NCBI RefSeq assembly: GCF_030936135.1
Contig: NC_082596.1
Location: forward strand, 8,966,155 to 9,030,154
Direction of reading: 5' to 3'
Length of the DNA stretch: 64,000 nucleotides
DNA from: Gavia stellata
Lineage: Eukaryota; Chordata; Aves; Gaviiformes; Gaviidae
The position numbers and the translations under genes are program-made. Each line of letters starts with the position of its first letter. Positions within the stretch are counted from its first letter, which is position 1. The notes under the pieces are model-generated. The model was not told the DNA's origin and searched no databases. It saw only the letters and a list, made by a program, of their open reading frames with translations. Positions 39,801 through 48,620 of this stretch are shown here, in pieces.

Positions 39801-40807
39801 TGTGGTATCTATAACATTGTAATGTAACTAACTTGCTGAGCACTGCATATAATAATACTGTCTTTCTTTTGCAGCCTGCCAAGCTTGCAGAAGCTTTCAA
39901 ATACTTTGTTCAGGGAATGGGATACAGTAAGTATTGGTTTTATGGAATGGTTCACCTGGCTACCAAAGTTTGGGCATCTAAGCACCCAGAGTCTTATGAT
40001 CCCAGATGTGTGATCTTTTCCCTGTTGGATATACATTTGCAAGGGGGGGGGGGAAACTATCTGTGGTGTCTGGGCAAGGGGTTTTCAGACCAAGTTAGGT
40101 TACTAAATAGTAGAGAGCTTTGTAGACAGCTTATACCCACAAATACCTGCTTTACTTTATCTTGATATTTTAAGGTGGATATTTGTAATAGTGTTGTGTA
40201 GAATCAGGTCTAGCCTGGGCTGCCAGCAAAGGTTAAACAGCAGAAAGTAACGGGAGATCCGATGAGTCTCTTAGTTTTCCTCTGGCTTGTTGCAGCCACA
40301 GCAACGTGCCTTAAAGCTCTGTCTTGAATCCCTCAGCCCTGGCCACCAATTTTGCTGTAGTAATTTGGGCTCTTTAACTGTATACCTGGAGCACTGGTAC
40401 TTCTTCTACACGTGAAGCTGCCATGAAAAGTATATATTCAACCCTGAAGGCTTCTCCAAGGGTGGTTAGGGCTGGAGAGGTAGGCCAGGGCTTCCTTCCA
40501 AGCCCACGAAGCAAGGCATTAATGAAAGACTCTTCTTCCAGTCCCCTCTGCTAGCATGACCAGGCTGATGAGGTCCCGCACCGCTTCTGGCTCCAGCGTA
40601 ACCTCTTTGGAAGGACAGAGGAGCCGGTCTCACACTGGGGAAGGCACGAGGAGCCGGTCTCACACTGGGGAGGGAACAAGGAGCCGATCCCACACTGGGG
40701 ACGGTGCCAGAAACCGCTCCCACACAGACACGCGCATCGAGCTGACGCCAAACTCGGCAAGCAATGCTGAACAATCAAGCCCCAAGTCCATGGAAGTGTC
40801 CTGTTAG
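15751..40807 (+). CDS. NDRG1: NDRG1, N-myc downstream-regulated 1 (15 coding exons, 402 aa)
   Basis: The coding exons join 15751-15813, 18498-18533, 25789-25894, 27573-27693, 29654-29716, 31373-31433, 31892-31978, 33529-33585, 34525-34628, 35009-35065, 36030-36081, 36850-36897, 38482-38517, 39875-39926 and 40542-40807. Together they give 1209 nt with no internal stop and consistent phases. The protein is colinear with human NDRG1 (394 aa) through residue 328. Residues about 30-310 form the NDR-family alpha/beta-hydrolase fold. The nucleophile elbow reads G138-T-G-A-G142, with Gly where an active hydrolase has Ser, so catalysis is not expected. The C-terminal tail carries decapeptide repeats with RSRSHT cores at 341-376; in the human protein these are SGK1 sites (T346, T356, T366) primed for GSK3. 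NDRG1 is a cytoplasmic protein linked to hypoxia response, vesicle traffic, differentiation and myelin maintenance. It lies tail to tail with CCN4. Confidence 0.97.
15814..18497 (+). other. NDRG1: NDRG1 intron 2
   Basis: This 2.7 kb intron has a GTAATT donor and a CTCTTCACAG acceptor. It contains a short CR1-like fragment near 17963-18015. Nothing else was recognised in it. Confidence 0.8.
17963..18015 (-). mobile_element. CR1 LINE fragment
   Basis: CACAGGTTGGAAGGGACC matches the well-known reverse-strand 3'-end signature of CR1, the dominant avian LINE. It is followed by diverged sequence ending in a CCAGCC-rich stretch. Only about 50 bases can be supported, so this is a 5'-truncated, old copy. 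Confidence 0.55.
18498..18533 (+). CDS. NDRG1: NDRG1 exon 3 (36 nt, residues 22-33)
   Basis: The exon encodes [12 protein letters not shown], matching human TITGLLQEFDVQ in length and position. The acceptor is CTCTTCACAG. The donor is CAG|GCAAGT, a GC donor in otherwise perfect consensus. No GT donor nearby would keep the frame and the alignment. Both ends are phase 0, so skipping this exon would remove 12 residues cleanly. Confidence 0.93.
21779..21828. repeat. 20-base tandem repeat, about 2.4 copies
   Basis: The unit GAAATAACATAAGATGAATT occurs twice with one mismatch and then starts a third time. Near-identity of the copies points to a recent local duplication. Confidence 0.85.
23468..23521. 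repeat. Imperfect simple repeat (ATTGCTGTTATT-like)
   Basis: Several diverged copies of an ATTGCT/TTATT unit follow one another. This is a minor low-complexity stretch in intron 3. Confidence 0.5.
25789..25894 (+). CDS. NDRG1: NDRG1 exon 4 (residues 34-69)
   Basis: The acceptor is TTTGCCAG and the donor AATC|GTAAGT. The exon encodes [20 protein letters not shown] and continues through [15 protein letters not shown]. This is the first beta strands of the hydrolase fold; the YHDIG motif at residues 62-66 is conserved in all NDRG proteins. It ends in phase 1. Confidence 0.96.
25895..27572 (+). other. NDRG1: NDRG1 intron 4
   Basis: A 1.7 kb intron with a GTAAGT donor and a TTCTCAAG acceptor. 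No repeat or RNA gene was recognised. Confidence 0.8.
27573..27693 (+). CDS. NDRG1: NDRG1 exon 5 (residues 69-109)
   Basis: The acceptor is TTCTCAAG and the donor GCTGG|GTGAGT. The exon encodes [20 protein letters not shown] then [20 protein letters not shown]. It is the most conserved part of the NDR family. Human has TCYNPLFNYED and ASFPAG, so only conservative changes are seen. Confidence 0.96.
27694..29653 (+). other. NDRG1: NDRG1 intron 5
   Basis: A 2.0 kb intron with a GTGAGT donor and a TTGTTGTAG acceptor. Nothing else was recognised. Confidence 0.8.
29654..29716 (+). CDS. NDRG1: NDRG1 exon 6 (residues 109-130)
   Basis: The acceptor is TTGTTGTAG and the donor TTTGG|GTGAGT. The exon encodes [20 protein letters not shown], matching human [20 protein letters not shown]. 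It ends in phase 2. Confidence 0.96.
29717..31372 (+). other. NDRG1: NDRG1 intron 6
   Basis: A 1.7 kb intron with a GTGAGT donor and a TGCTGTGCAG acceptor. No repeat or gene was recognised. Confidence 0.8.
31373..31433 (+). CDS. NDRG1: NDRG1 exon 7 (residues 130-150, degenerate nucleophile elbow)
   Basis: The acceptor is TGCTGTGCAG and the donor GCT|GTAAGT. The exon encodes [20 protein letters not shown]. In true alpha/beta hydrolases this turn is G-x-S-x-G; here it is G-T-G-A-G, as in mammalian NDRG1, so the serine nucleophile is absent. Confidence 0.96.
31434..31891 (+). other. NDRG1: NDRG1 intron 7
   Basis: A short 458-base intron with a GTAAGT donor and a TTCTTTTGCAG acceptor. Nothing else is seen. 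Confidence 0.85.
31892..31978 (+). CDS. NDRG1: NDRG1 exon 8 (residues 151-179)
   Basis: The exon encodes [20 protein letters not shown] then [22 protein letters not shown] at residues 163-175 is a hallmark of the NDRG family. The donor is AAG|GTAAAC. Both boundaries are phase 0. Confidence 0.96.
31979..33528 (+). other. NDRG1: NDRG1 intron 8
   Basis: A 1.55 kb intron with a GTAAAC donor and a TTGCTGTTCAG acceptor. A short TATATATA run lies near 32605. Nothing else was recognised. Confidence 0.8.
33529..33585 (+). CDS. NDRG1: NDRG1 exon 9 (residues 180-198)
   Basis: The exon encodes [19 protein letters not shown], against human ISGWTQALPDMVVSHLFGK. This is the start of the helical cap region. 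The donor is AAG|GTAAGG, and both boundaries are phase 0. Confidence 0.96.
33586..34524 (+). other. NDRG1: NDRG1 intron 9
   Basis: A 0.94 kb intron with a GTAAGG donor and a TTCCACTGTAG acceptor. Nothing else was recognised. Confidence 0.8.
34525..34628 (+). CDS. NDRG1: NDRG1 exon 10 (residues 199-233)
   Basis: The exon encodes [20 protein letters not shown] then [14 protein letters not shown]. It aligns without gaps with human EEMQSNVEVVHTYRQHIVND. The first third (HSNHDLI) is the most changed part of the fold relative to human, consistent with a surface helix of the cap. The donor is ACAG|GTAAAT, phase 2. Confidence 0.95.
34629..35008 (+). other. NDRG1: NDRG1 intron 10
   Basis: A short 380-base intron with a GTAAAT donor and a TTTTTTTTAG acceptor. 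Nothing else is seen. Confidence 0.85.
35009..35065 (+). CDS. NDRG1: NDRG1 exon 11 (residues 233-252)
   Basis: The exon encodes [19 protein letters not shown], against human [19 protein letters not shown]. The acceptor is a long T run ending TAG. The donor is TTCA|GTAAGT, phase 2. Confidence 0.95.
35066..36029 (+). other. NDRG1: NDRG1 intron 11
   Basis: A 0.96 kb intron with a GTAAGT donor and a TTCCTTGCAG acceptor. It contains the exact 22-base duplication at 35748-35791. Confidence 0.8.
35748..35791. repeat. Exact 22-base tandem duplication
   Basis: ATTTCTTATAAAACAAGGAA followed by TA occurs twice with no mismatch. Identity of the copies suggests a recent duplication, so copy number may vary within the species. 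Confidence 0.9.
36030..36081 (+). CDS. NDRG1: NDRG1 exon 12 (residues 252-269)
   Basis: The exon encodes [17 protein letters not shown]. The [14 protein letters not shown] motif spans residues 258-271 and crosses into exon 13; it is invariant in the family. The donor is GTG|GTGTGT, weaker than the other donors in this gene because it lacks A at +3 and +4. Confidence 0.95.
36082..36849 (+). other. NDRG1: NDRG1 intron 12
   Basis: A 0.77 kb intron with a GTGTGT donor and a TTTATATAG acceptor. The exon 12 reading frame stays open for 52 codons into the intron, ending at 36240, so retention would give a truncated protein. Confidence 0.8.
36850..36897 (+). CDS. NDRG1: NDRG1 exon 13 (residues 270-285)
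   Basis: The exon encodes [16 protein letters not shown], identical to human except K to R. The acceptor is TTTATATAG and the donor AAG|GTAATA. Both boundaries are phase 0. Confidence 0.96.
36898..38481 (+). other. NDRG1: NDRG1 intron 13
   Basis: A 1.6 kb intron with a GTAATA donor and a CCATTTCAG acceptor. Nothing else was recognised. Confidence 0.8.
38482..38517 (+). CDS. NDRG1: NDRG1 exon 14 (36 nt, residues 286-297)
   Basis: The exon encodes [12 protein letters not shown], against human [12 protein letters not shown]. The acceptor is CCATTTCAG and the donor CAG|GTAGGA. It is a 36 nt phase 0 exon, the same size as exon 3. Confidence 0.96.
38518..39874 (+). other. NDRG1: NDRG1 intron 14
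   Basis: A 1.36 kb intron with a GTAGGA donor and a TTCTTTTGCAG acceptor. Nothing else was recognised. Confidence 0.8.
39875..39926 (+). CDS. NDRG1: NDRG1 exon 15 (residues 298-315)
   Basis: The exon encodes [17 protein letters not shown], identical to human. It is the last helix of the hydrolase fold. The donor is TACA|GTAAGT, phase 1. Confidence 0.97.
39927..40541 (+). other. NDRG1: NDRG1 intron 15
   Basis: A 615-base intron with a GTAAGT donor and a CTTCTTCCAG acceptor. It holds a run of 11 G at 40043-40053. The exon 15 frame remains open for 79 codons, to a stop ending at 40165. Confidence 0.8.
40542..40807 (+). CDS. NDRG1: NDRG1 exon 16 coding part (residues 315-402, phospho-repeat tail)
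   Basis: The exon starts after CTTCTTCCAG and ends at TAG 40805-40807. It encodes [20 protein letters not shown], then decapeptides with [18 protein letters not shown] and RSRSHTGDG, and a degenerate fourth copy RNRSHTDTR. It ends PKSMEVSC as in human. T328, S330, T346, T356 and T366 align with human SGK1/AKT-class sites, and S342, S352 and S362 with GSK3 sites. The human SHTSEG has become SHTGEG. The fourth unit accounts for the extra eight residues relative to human. Confidence 0.96.
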
Positions 40808-42390
40808 ATGGCTGTGGGAGGTTTAAACTGGTCACAGTGTGAAAAAGTAATGGATGCCCCCTGTGTATCACAAAAGCATAACTGGTATTAATCTCAAGCT
40901 ATTCTATAGGATGAACTCAGTTCACCAGGGTCTGACAGGGACCAAAGAAAAGAAGCATCTCATTTGCTCTGTCGTTATTCTTGTAACTCAGACAGTTGCT
41001 GCTATTGTGCCCTCCTTCAATGGATGCCAAATTCTAAAGGATACTTGCCAAAAGCTGATGTGGATGTAAACACTTCAGAGTCAAACCAGACTTGCTTATT
41101 ATCCTCCTTTAAAATCAAAGCTGTTACATGCCCCTTTATCTCTTATTCTCTTGAAGTAAACTGGCACAATTTGAGACGAGTTTCAAAGAGGGGGAAAAAA
41201 ATCACTGTTATGGATGGCTTTTAAAGAAGGAAACGAAACAAATGTGTTATGGCCTCATGTTGAAGCTGGAGTCGAATTCATTGTATATAGCTTGACTTCA
41301 AATGATAAAGTTAATGTATCGTGCATTTATAGGCCTTCTAATTCATTAGTATTCAAGCCTGTTTTCCTATGTACAATAATATACTACTAAAATAGGCGAT
41401 TTTAATGTGACTGAGATGAACTAAATCTTTAAGCTTTTTTATGTCACTTTTTTGAGATTTAGTTCCAGTCTTCCTTTCCTTCCCCCCTCCTAGACCCTAA
41501 AACTGCTTAGCCAAATGAGGACAGGACTTAAGTTTAATAAGCAAGGTAGTATTTCCCTCTTTGGGATCTTGGGCCAAAGGGTTTACCGTATGGCAAAAGT
41601 TGGTGTAGTTGTAACAAATAGGGTAGCTGTACATGCCAGCAAAGCAGAAGCAGCTTGATTTTTCCTTCAGACAGCTTCTTATCTTTGCAGCTCAAGTTTT
41701 TGTGTCCAGCATAATTGTGATAAATTCGAAATTCTGTAAGCAAAGCCAGATCCAGCTGTTCTTTGTCAGGAGAGATGAATAACTGTAGGATGGCATGTAA
41801 TTAGATACTGTACATTCAACTGCCACTAATTACTAGATTTGAAACTCTGATGACATCTCACTGGTGCTGAGAAGTGTATTCCACAAAGTGGTGGAGCAGC
41901 AGCACTGTATCTGTGAAATGCAGTGTTTAATGACTGCATAAATGTAATGATCTGCTGGTTCTGCATCTTTACGTAGCCTTCTGATACCTTGGGTTACTTT
42001 CTTTGATGCTACTGGCTTGATACCTTTCCACCAGTCAGATTTTCACAGTTGGGTGTTCCTAAATTTGTCCTCCCGTAGGTAGCGGGACAGGATTTCCTGA
42101 GCTCCAGTGCATACCTGCTGCATTGCAGTCCTCACACAAACAACAAAACTCAAATGCCGAGCAGTTAAATAGCAAATGTTAATACTTTGGGATTGCTTGT
42201 TCAGAAGAACACCGTCTAGGTTACTTCATATTGACTAACTTCGGCTCTTGTGTAGAATATCCGTAACGGTTTGTGGGAAGAACAGACAATTTCCAGAAAG
42301 AATAAAGCTATTGTGTAAAGTCTATCAAGAAAAGTTTCTTAATGAAGTATTTGTATTTATTTCAAAACAAATAAATTTGTAACTTTGCAA
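40808..42390 (+). other. NDRG1: NDRG1 3' UTR
   Basis: The region runs about 1.58 kb from the stop to a poly(A) signal, close to the length recalled for mammalian NDRG1. AATAAA occurs at 42301-42306 and 42370-42375. The second is followed by the GT-rich stretch TGTCTGGTGTCTT at 42391-42403, the better cleavage context. Other chance open frames in the UTR are not genes. The exact cleavage site is inferred. Confidence 0.75.
42355..42376 (+). terminator. NDRG1: NDRG1 poly(A) signal embedded in a hairpin
   Basis: AATAAA at 42370-42375 lies in the 3' arm of a perfect 8-base inverted repeat: ATTTATTT at 42355-42362, loop CAAAAC, AAATAAAT at 42369-42376. A second AATAAA at 42301-42306 is unpaired. 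The 5' arm also contains an ATTTA motif. Confidence 0.65.
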
Positions 42391-45300
42391 TGTCTGGTGT
42401 CTTAATGTTTTACCAGGAGTACAATAGTCTTTCTCAGTGGGAGTATATTCTTGTCATCCCTTGTGTCCATGAAATCTCTTTTCTTTTCCTCATATCTCTG
42501 TCCTTCCATATTTTGGTGCTCAGAGCTGGGTTTTTTTTTCCACTCCAGCCTACTATTTGTACTAAGAAAACACAACACACTTCAGTATTAGGTGTGACTG
42601 GCTATTCAAAGTACTAAAGGATAATTTTGCTCTAACAAATGCGTAACAAAATTGAGGGAGTACAGAGTATTATTTATTTGCTGTTTGAGGTTTTCTTTTT
42701 CTCCCTAGATACGGTACTGTCTAGTGCATAGATCTGTGGTCTGTACACTGACTTTCTCCCTGGAATTGGTGCCATGCTCATGGCATCCTTTCTGTTCCCA
42801 GTCTGCTCTGTAAATCCACTGATGTGTGACATGTCTGCCACCAATCTGTGGAGGACTTTGGGCATCTTGACTGAAATTGCAGATGCCTTTCTGAGTTTTT
42901 AAAAGCTGTTTTTGCTAGACTTCTTGCAAGAATCTAACTTCAGAAAAGTAGAGAAAGACTTGACCCCTTCACAAATAAGTTTTAAAAGGGCTTAGCAAAT
43001 ACAAGAGGCATAGGAAATAATTTTCTGCAGAAGATGTGCAGGAAATAATTAAAACATTGTTTTATTTCTATCCTTAAAGCAGAAGTGCAGTTGTCCTTTT
43101 TCACCTTAAGCTTCCATTTATCTCAGTGCTTTCCTGTTAAAAGATTGGGGCTTTTTGTAACGTGAGGAATATCTGCCCTTCATGGGGAAGCATCCCTCTG
43201 CGGGTTTGGAGGCTCCCTTCCGTGTGTTATGGGGGTCTGGGAGCACTGATGCTGTTCAGTGGGGTGGGCAGGTAGGAGATAACAGAGCCTGGTCACCAAA
43301 ATGGCTCTGCTGTGCTTTCAGCTTTGGGACCTCAGTGAGGATGTGGTGCTCTTACCTGGTGACTGATTTACCATACTGGGGTTTTCAGGGACAGGTGGGT
43401 AGATGGCTTTGCTTGAACTATTTTGGGCTGCTCCTTTCTCCTGTATCAAAAAATCCTGTGACAGGAAGAGGCAAAAGCAAATATTTGGCATGTCTGAGCC
43501 AAGGTTCTGCTAGATGTGATGATTCAGCAGTCGTGATTGGACTGATAGCAGCAAAGGGCTTCATCTGGTTAACCACAGCCTGTGCCAGTGCCAGTGAAAA
43601 TGGGAGGAACCTGTGCCAACTCATCTTACAAAAGAAGGGCAAAGTTATGTTCTTCGCTGAGCTTTTCTGGGAATGGCTGATCGTTCCTTCCACAAGGACA
43701 CTATGGTGTGCCTGTCAGGCCTAGGCAGTTTATTTTTGTTTAACAGGGAGGAATGCATCCAAGCCTTCTTGCAGCACAAAGGGATCTGCGAGCACTTGTG
43801 GGCAGCGAGGAGTTGCTAGACCACTATAAATGTCAGCTTTGCAACAAAAAGTATTCATTTGGCAAGGAACAGTGTGTACCTGTACAGAAAAGCTGGAGGA
43901 CAGTACAGAGGAGTGGTGTCTTACCTTTTACTTTAGTTATGACTCCTCTTTCCCCTCAGTCCTGGTCTCCTGGCATCTTTCACTTGTGCTGTAACTGAAG
44001 AGGTGCAAGTGGCTTGCAGATTTATTAGAAATTTTTATAAAACCCCTTCCTAGAGCTAGCAAATGTTGAGTTCTGCATTATTCTTGGAGACAGAGTTAGC
44101 CTGGATACTGTAGTGTCATTAAACTAGAAAAGATGAGGTGGGGTTTCATATTTTTCTCAAAGGATGAATGTCCACCATGGAGCAGGGAGCTCCTCTAGCA
44201 CAGAGGAAATTCAGATTGGGTAACAGGAGGTTTCTAGAAAATAAACAGTTCACCCTTCATAGTGCTTTTGGGGTTATAAAGGGTGGAAGAGGAGAATGGG
44301 CTTTCAGGGACCAACAGGCTTCCTGATTGTGTTAATGTATCTCAATACCGAACTTTGTTGTAGTGGTGCTCTTCAAAATCACTAGCAGAAAGGATGTCAT
44401 TGCTGAAATCTGAGTTCTTTCCACCTCTGCCTGGGCCTCGACATCAACTGTGTAAAAATCTGGCTAAACTTTAAGATGGCTTTCCCCCTCCCTGTCCTTG
44501 CAGAGGAGGAGTGGGAGAGGATGTGCCAATACCGTGTCATCGCAGCAGGACTTTTGTGCTGAAAGATGCTGCTTTCCTCTTTAAAAGTCTCCAGAGACTA
44601 AACAGCTGGAAACTTTAACCTAGATGTGTTTTGGGGTTTATGATTAATGTCATGTGTTGCAAGCGATGGACTGAGCTGGAGAGAAAACAGTTTATAGCAA
44701 AGCTGCTTATTTTTTCTCTCCAATGCTGGAATCCTCTTCCTCTCTGTTTTTGCATCCTGGGCAGAGTATCTGTTGCAATCCTCAACGTGCGGGTAATGCC
44801 GTTGTTTCTACCAACACCGCACACTGAGCAGCATCGCACAAGTGCTGCTTGCAACTTGGTCCTCCCCCTTCCCACATGCTGTCTGCTTTTCTTGCACTAT
44901 TTTGCACTATTTCACATTCACTGGAACTGAAAGTGTCTCCCAGTCTGTATATATGAACAGCTGTTTTGATTTGTGGATTTAGTGTTTCCACTGAGCCAAA
45001 TATAGGCTTTATGTTGATAGCTGATCACTGCTACGCCTAATGTTTAAATAACTGAGAGAAAGGATGTCAGGGTATTTTAAGAGATCAACCCTTCCCCCTC
45101 AGCCCTTTGTAACAGACTGACACAGCCTCTCACTGTTTCTATCTGTTGCTTCATTAAGGGCTCCATTCATTTTATAAACAACACAGCTGCTGACCAGTGT
45201 TGGGGGGAAAAAAAGGGAAAAAAAAAAAGGCTTCGGATTGCAACTGCCAAACAGTTCAACGTCTGTTCCCTGATCCCTGGGTGATCGTTTGCTCACCCAG

Positions 45301-45767
45301 CACCTGCTGGGGGCTGGAGGAGAGTTGTTATGTGGACATAATTAAAGAGGCAGCCCCCCACCCCATATGCCCTGCACATTTTTGGCACTGGTGGCAGTGG
45401 GATGTACATCAGACACTGGATGCAGACATCACCGGGCATCTCCAGAAGAGCCCAAGGGTTGGCAAAGGGGATAGCAGGCAGCTCTTCCTTCCGAAGCAGC
45501 GCTACCACGGTGAGCTGCGACCCACAGCAGAGCTGGAGAAAAGTATCCTTGGGTGACCCGCCACTCTACGCAATTGCTTATGGCTGAAGTGGATTATTGT
45601 ATTCAGGTCAAGGTCAGCGCGCAAAGGGGGCTGGGGGAGGGAAGGGCTGTTTGCTCAGCAGTTGCGTTCGGGGAGGGCTATGGCAGCTCCAGGTGAAGCC
45701 TACGTGAGCAATGGCACTCAGAAGAGAGTAAGAGCTGCCACCAGCCTGGACTTTGCAGCCATCGGCT

Positions 45768-45815
45768 CTATGCGTGTGTGCACGTGTGTGCATGTACATG
45801 TGTATGTGTACAGGT
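45768..45815. repeat. GT/CA-rich simple repeat
   Basis: An interrupted TGTG/CATG run, alternating purine-pyrimidine. It is a short, degenerate microsatellite. Confidence 0.6.
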
Positions 45816-48294
45816 CCCTGCGAGGCTCAGCACCCTCCACGCAGCAAGGTGGGCAGGGATAATGAGGCTGCTGAGCAGTGGTTTCGTCCCACGTGGCAGA
45901 CCTGGCATCGGCACGGGGCACAGCCAACCTGCTTACCGGGCTTGGCGAGCCTGCCCCTCGCACACCGGTGAGATGCACGCAGTCAGTCACCCTTGCCTTA
46001 CCTCAGGCCTACACTTGCATCTCTCCAGCTGGGAAATTGTCATTTATTGACTGATTGCAATGTTTTTTTCATTTCTTTTTAATGATAACCAGTGACCAAA
46101 TAAAAGAAAATCACAGTTCTTTACCACCAGCTGCCAACGTTGAACTTTGATCCTGTGGCGAGTCCTTCCATGCAGCTCACACAGGCTCAGCAGGAGGAGA
46201 ACTCATAGGGGTAGAGCCTAGCACAGTTGCCCTGGGATCGGATCAGCACTTTATTTGGAAAGTGCAAAGTACTTAGGAGATGATGGGTTTCCCCGCCTAG
46301 TCCAAATGTGGTGGCTGAGAAAGCAGCCAGGAAGCCCTTCATGCACGATCGTGCGCTTGGCGGCTGCCGCATGTGCAAGCAGAAGATGCAGAGGCCAGAT
46401 GGGACTTCTGATGTCTGTAGAGGCAGCAGGGAAATGTGCTACTCTTGCTGAACGCTATTGCCAGAGGCACAGTTGGCCGGAATGTGCTTAAAAACGCAGA
46501 GGACTTCCCTTCCCAGAAAAAAAAAAACCCACAACAAAACACTGAAGGAGAGGGGTGGGGAGAGGCTGCTTTTTCGCCTAATGTCCTGGTAGCCATAAAC
46601 AAGCCCAACACAGACCCATCACTGTGCAGGACAGTGTTTAAACACTCAAAGTGTGTAAGTCCCTACTGAGGCAAGTAACCTACTTCAGGATGGAAGGCAA
46701 ACTTGATATTTGGGAAAACTCTACAAGTATTTTTTTTCTAGAATGAAAAGGTAAAATCCTTACTGGAGTTAGCTTTGAAGATATATAAATGCAGGGATAT
46801 GGAATAATAATTCTTTAATTTAAATGCTTTTCCCCATGCCTTTAGTAACCTTGTTTGAACAATTTCTGTCTGCATGGCTGCTGTGAACAGGTTACTCCTG
46901 CAGCCTCTCAAGAGAGCTGATAAAGAAGACATGCTTATATAGGTTGAGTAACACACTCCACTTCGCTCAAAGACTCTAGACAGGCTATCCCAAGTCCAGT
47001 AAGAGTGCTGGGGAAAAAAAACAAACCCTAGAGCCAGAAACAGACCAGCAAACAATGACATGTGAGTTGGGGAACAGCTGGGTTTCCCAAGCTGCCAAAA
47101 TATTCACACTTAAGGAAATGCTCTCAGAACATCCTTTTTAACCACATTGCTGGCTCTTTATTTTTATTTTTATGTGTCCTCCAGTTCAGGACTTTTTGTC
47201 ACACATTGCAAACGCACACTTGGACATTGGCCAGGCGAGAAGATTGGAAAAGGAAAAGAAATACCACTGGCAAAAGTATTTCACCTTCTTTTGCTTGCCT
47301 AAGCCTCTAAATGAGGTGTCAGTCATCGATTCATTAATCATTTACCACTTATGAGGTTATGTAATATCTTTAAACCATAGCAGCAGCATGCCACGTATAA
47401 AACCTCACCACGATGCTGCACGAACAAGTAATATGTAATACGTGTTACATAGTTGGTGTAACTCAGACTGACACTGCCAAACCAATCTGTTTTTCCCATT
47501 AATTTTTCATATATTTCAGCATATGAAGCTTACAGAAATAACTCTGTAGAACTGTTTAAATTGGAAATTCACTGTTTGAAAAGGTATGTGTATGGATATA
47601 TATGCCTGTGGTTAATGAGAGCACTCTGTCTCCATCAGTTTAATAAACTGCTTATCTTAAAACTCCTTCAAAAAAATGGGAGAAAAAAAATCTCGGGGTT
47701 TAATTTACAAGATGACACAGTGTTTCTAAATATTGAAGTCTTCCTGGAGTATTACATATACACAGCACAATCCTAGTGAGCACATAAAAAAATAAAGCAA
47801 CTGCACTACACCCTGTTTCCAGTTTCATGCATGCTGAAATGGTGTTTTAATTACTAGTCAATGCTCAATGTAAAGGCATCTTTGTAAGTCACATTCCTGC
47901 TTCTTTTCATCTTGCAGTGAGTGGCTATCCTGCTTTTTGGGGCTCCCAGACAAGGCAGCTTGAGCCACTGTACTGACTGTGGTAAAGCCCCTACGGAAGG
48001 CTAATGGCTATGGTCACTGGAGCTAGCTGGAGCCTGCCATTCATATCAGCATGAGATGACCCTCAAAAGCCCATCCTCCATCCTTGTCCCAGCCTACAAG
48101 ATCAACAGGATGATTTACGTGAGCAGGGTGCGTGTCAAACTGTCTTGGCTTAGCCTGGATTGCAAAATTGTCACTCCCATCCTTTCTCAAGCCTTTCCCT
48201 GGACTGCTGCACTGGAGGGATCTAGCACCAGCTCAAAGCCTGGTATCTCCTCAATGGTATTATTGTTGCTTTCTTGGATGACGGTACCGCTTTC

Positions 48295-48620
48295 AGGTCC
48301 CAGCAGAGACCTGGGCCCATTGTACGAGGCACTGTACAAACGTACAGTGAGCATCAGTTACTGCTGGAGGAGTTTTCACTCTCAACAGAGGTGATGAACA
48401 ATAGGGCTTTGTTGTTCTGGCTCTGAAGAACGGCGGAAAAGTGAAGCAAAGGGCGGGATCCATGAAAGCCTTTGAGGATCTAGCCTCTTAATGTATTTAA
48501 ACAGTAACCATAAAAGTACTTTTGTAAAGATACATGATTTGCCCAAGCGTACAGGGAGCCAGGGAACTGAATCTAAAGGCTAGTCTATTGCCTTAGTCCT
48601 GGGGCTAATCTTCTTGCAAA
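48295..48620. repeat. Ancient interspersed repeat relic (L2/MIR/CR1-L3-like)
   Basis: The left part contains GGCACTGTACAAACGTACAG. The right part contains GATTTGCCCAAGCGTACAGG followed by a GGGAACTGAATCTA-like stretch. These resemble, in order, the phrases CGCTGTACAAAC, TTGCCCAAGGTCAC and GGGAACTGAACC that recur in old amniote LINE/SINE tails. The middle is too diverged to align by eye. Family assignment is uncertain. Confidence 0.4.

Noticed and set aside
43182-43724. 180-codon open frame downstream of NDRG1
   Set aside because: No domain, no paired splice sites and no similarity I recognise; a length reachable by chance in 64 kb.
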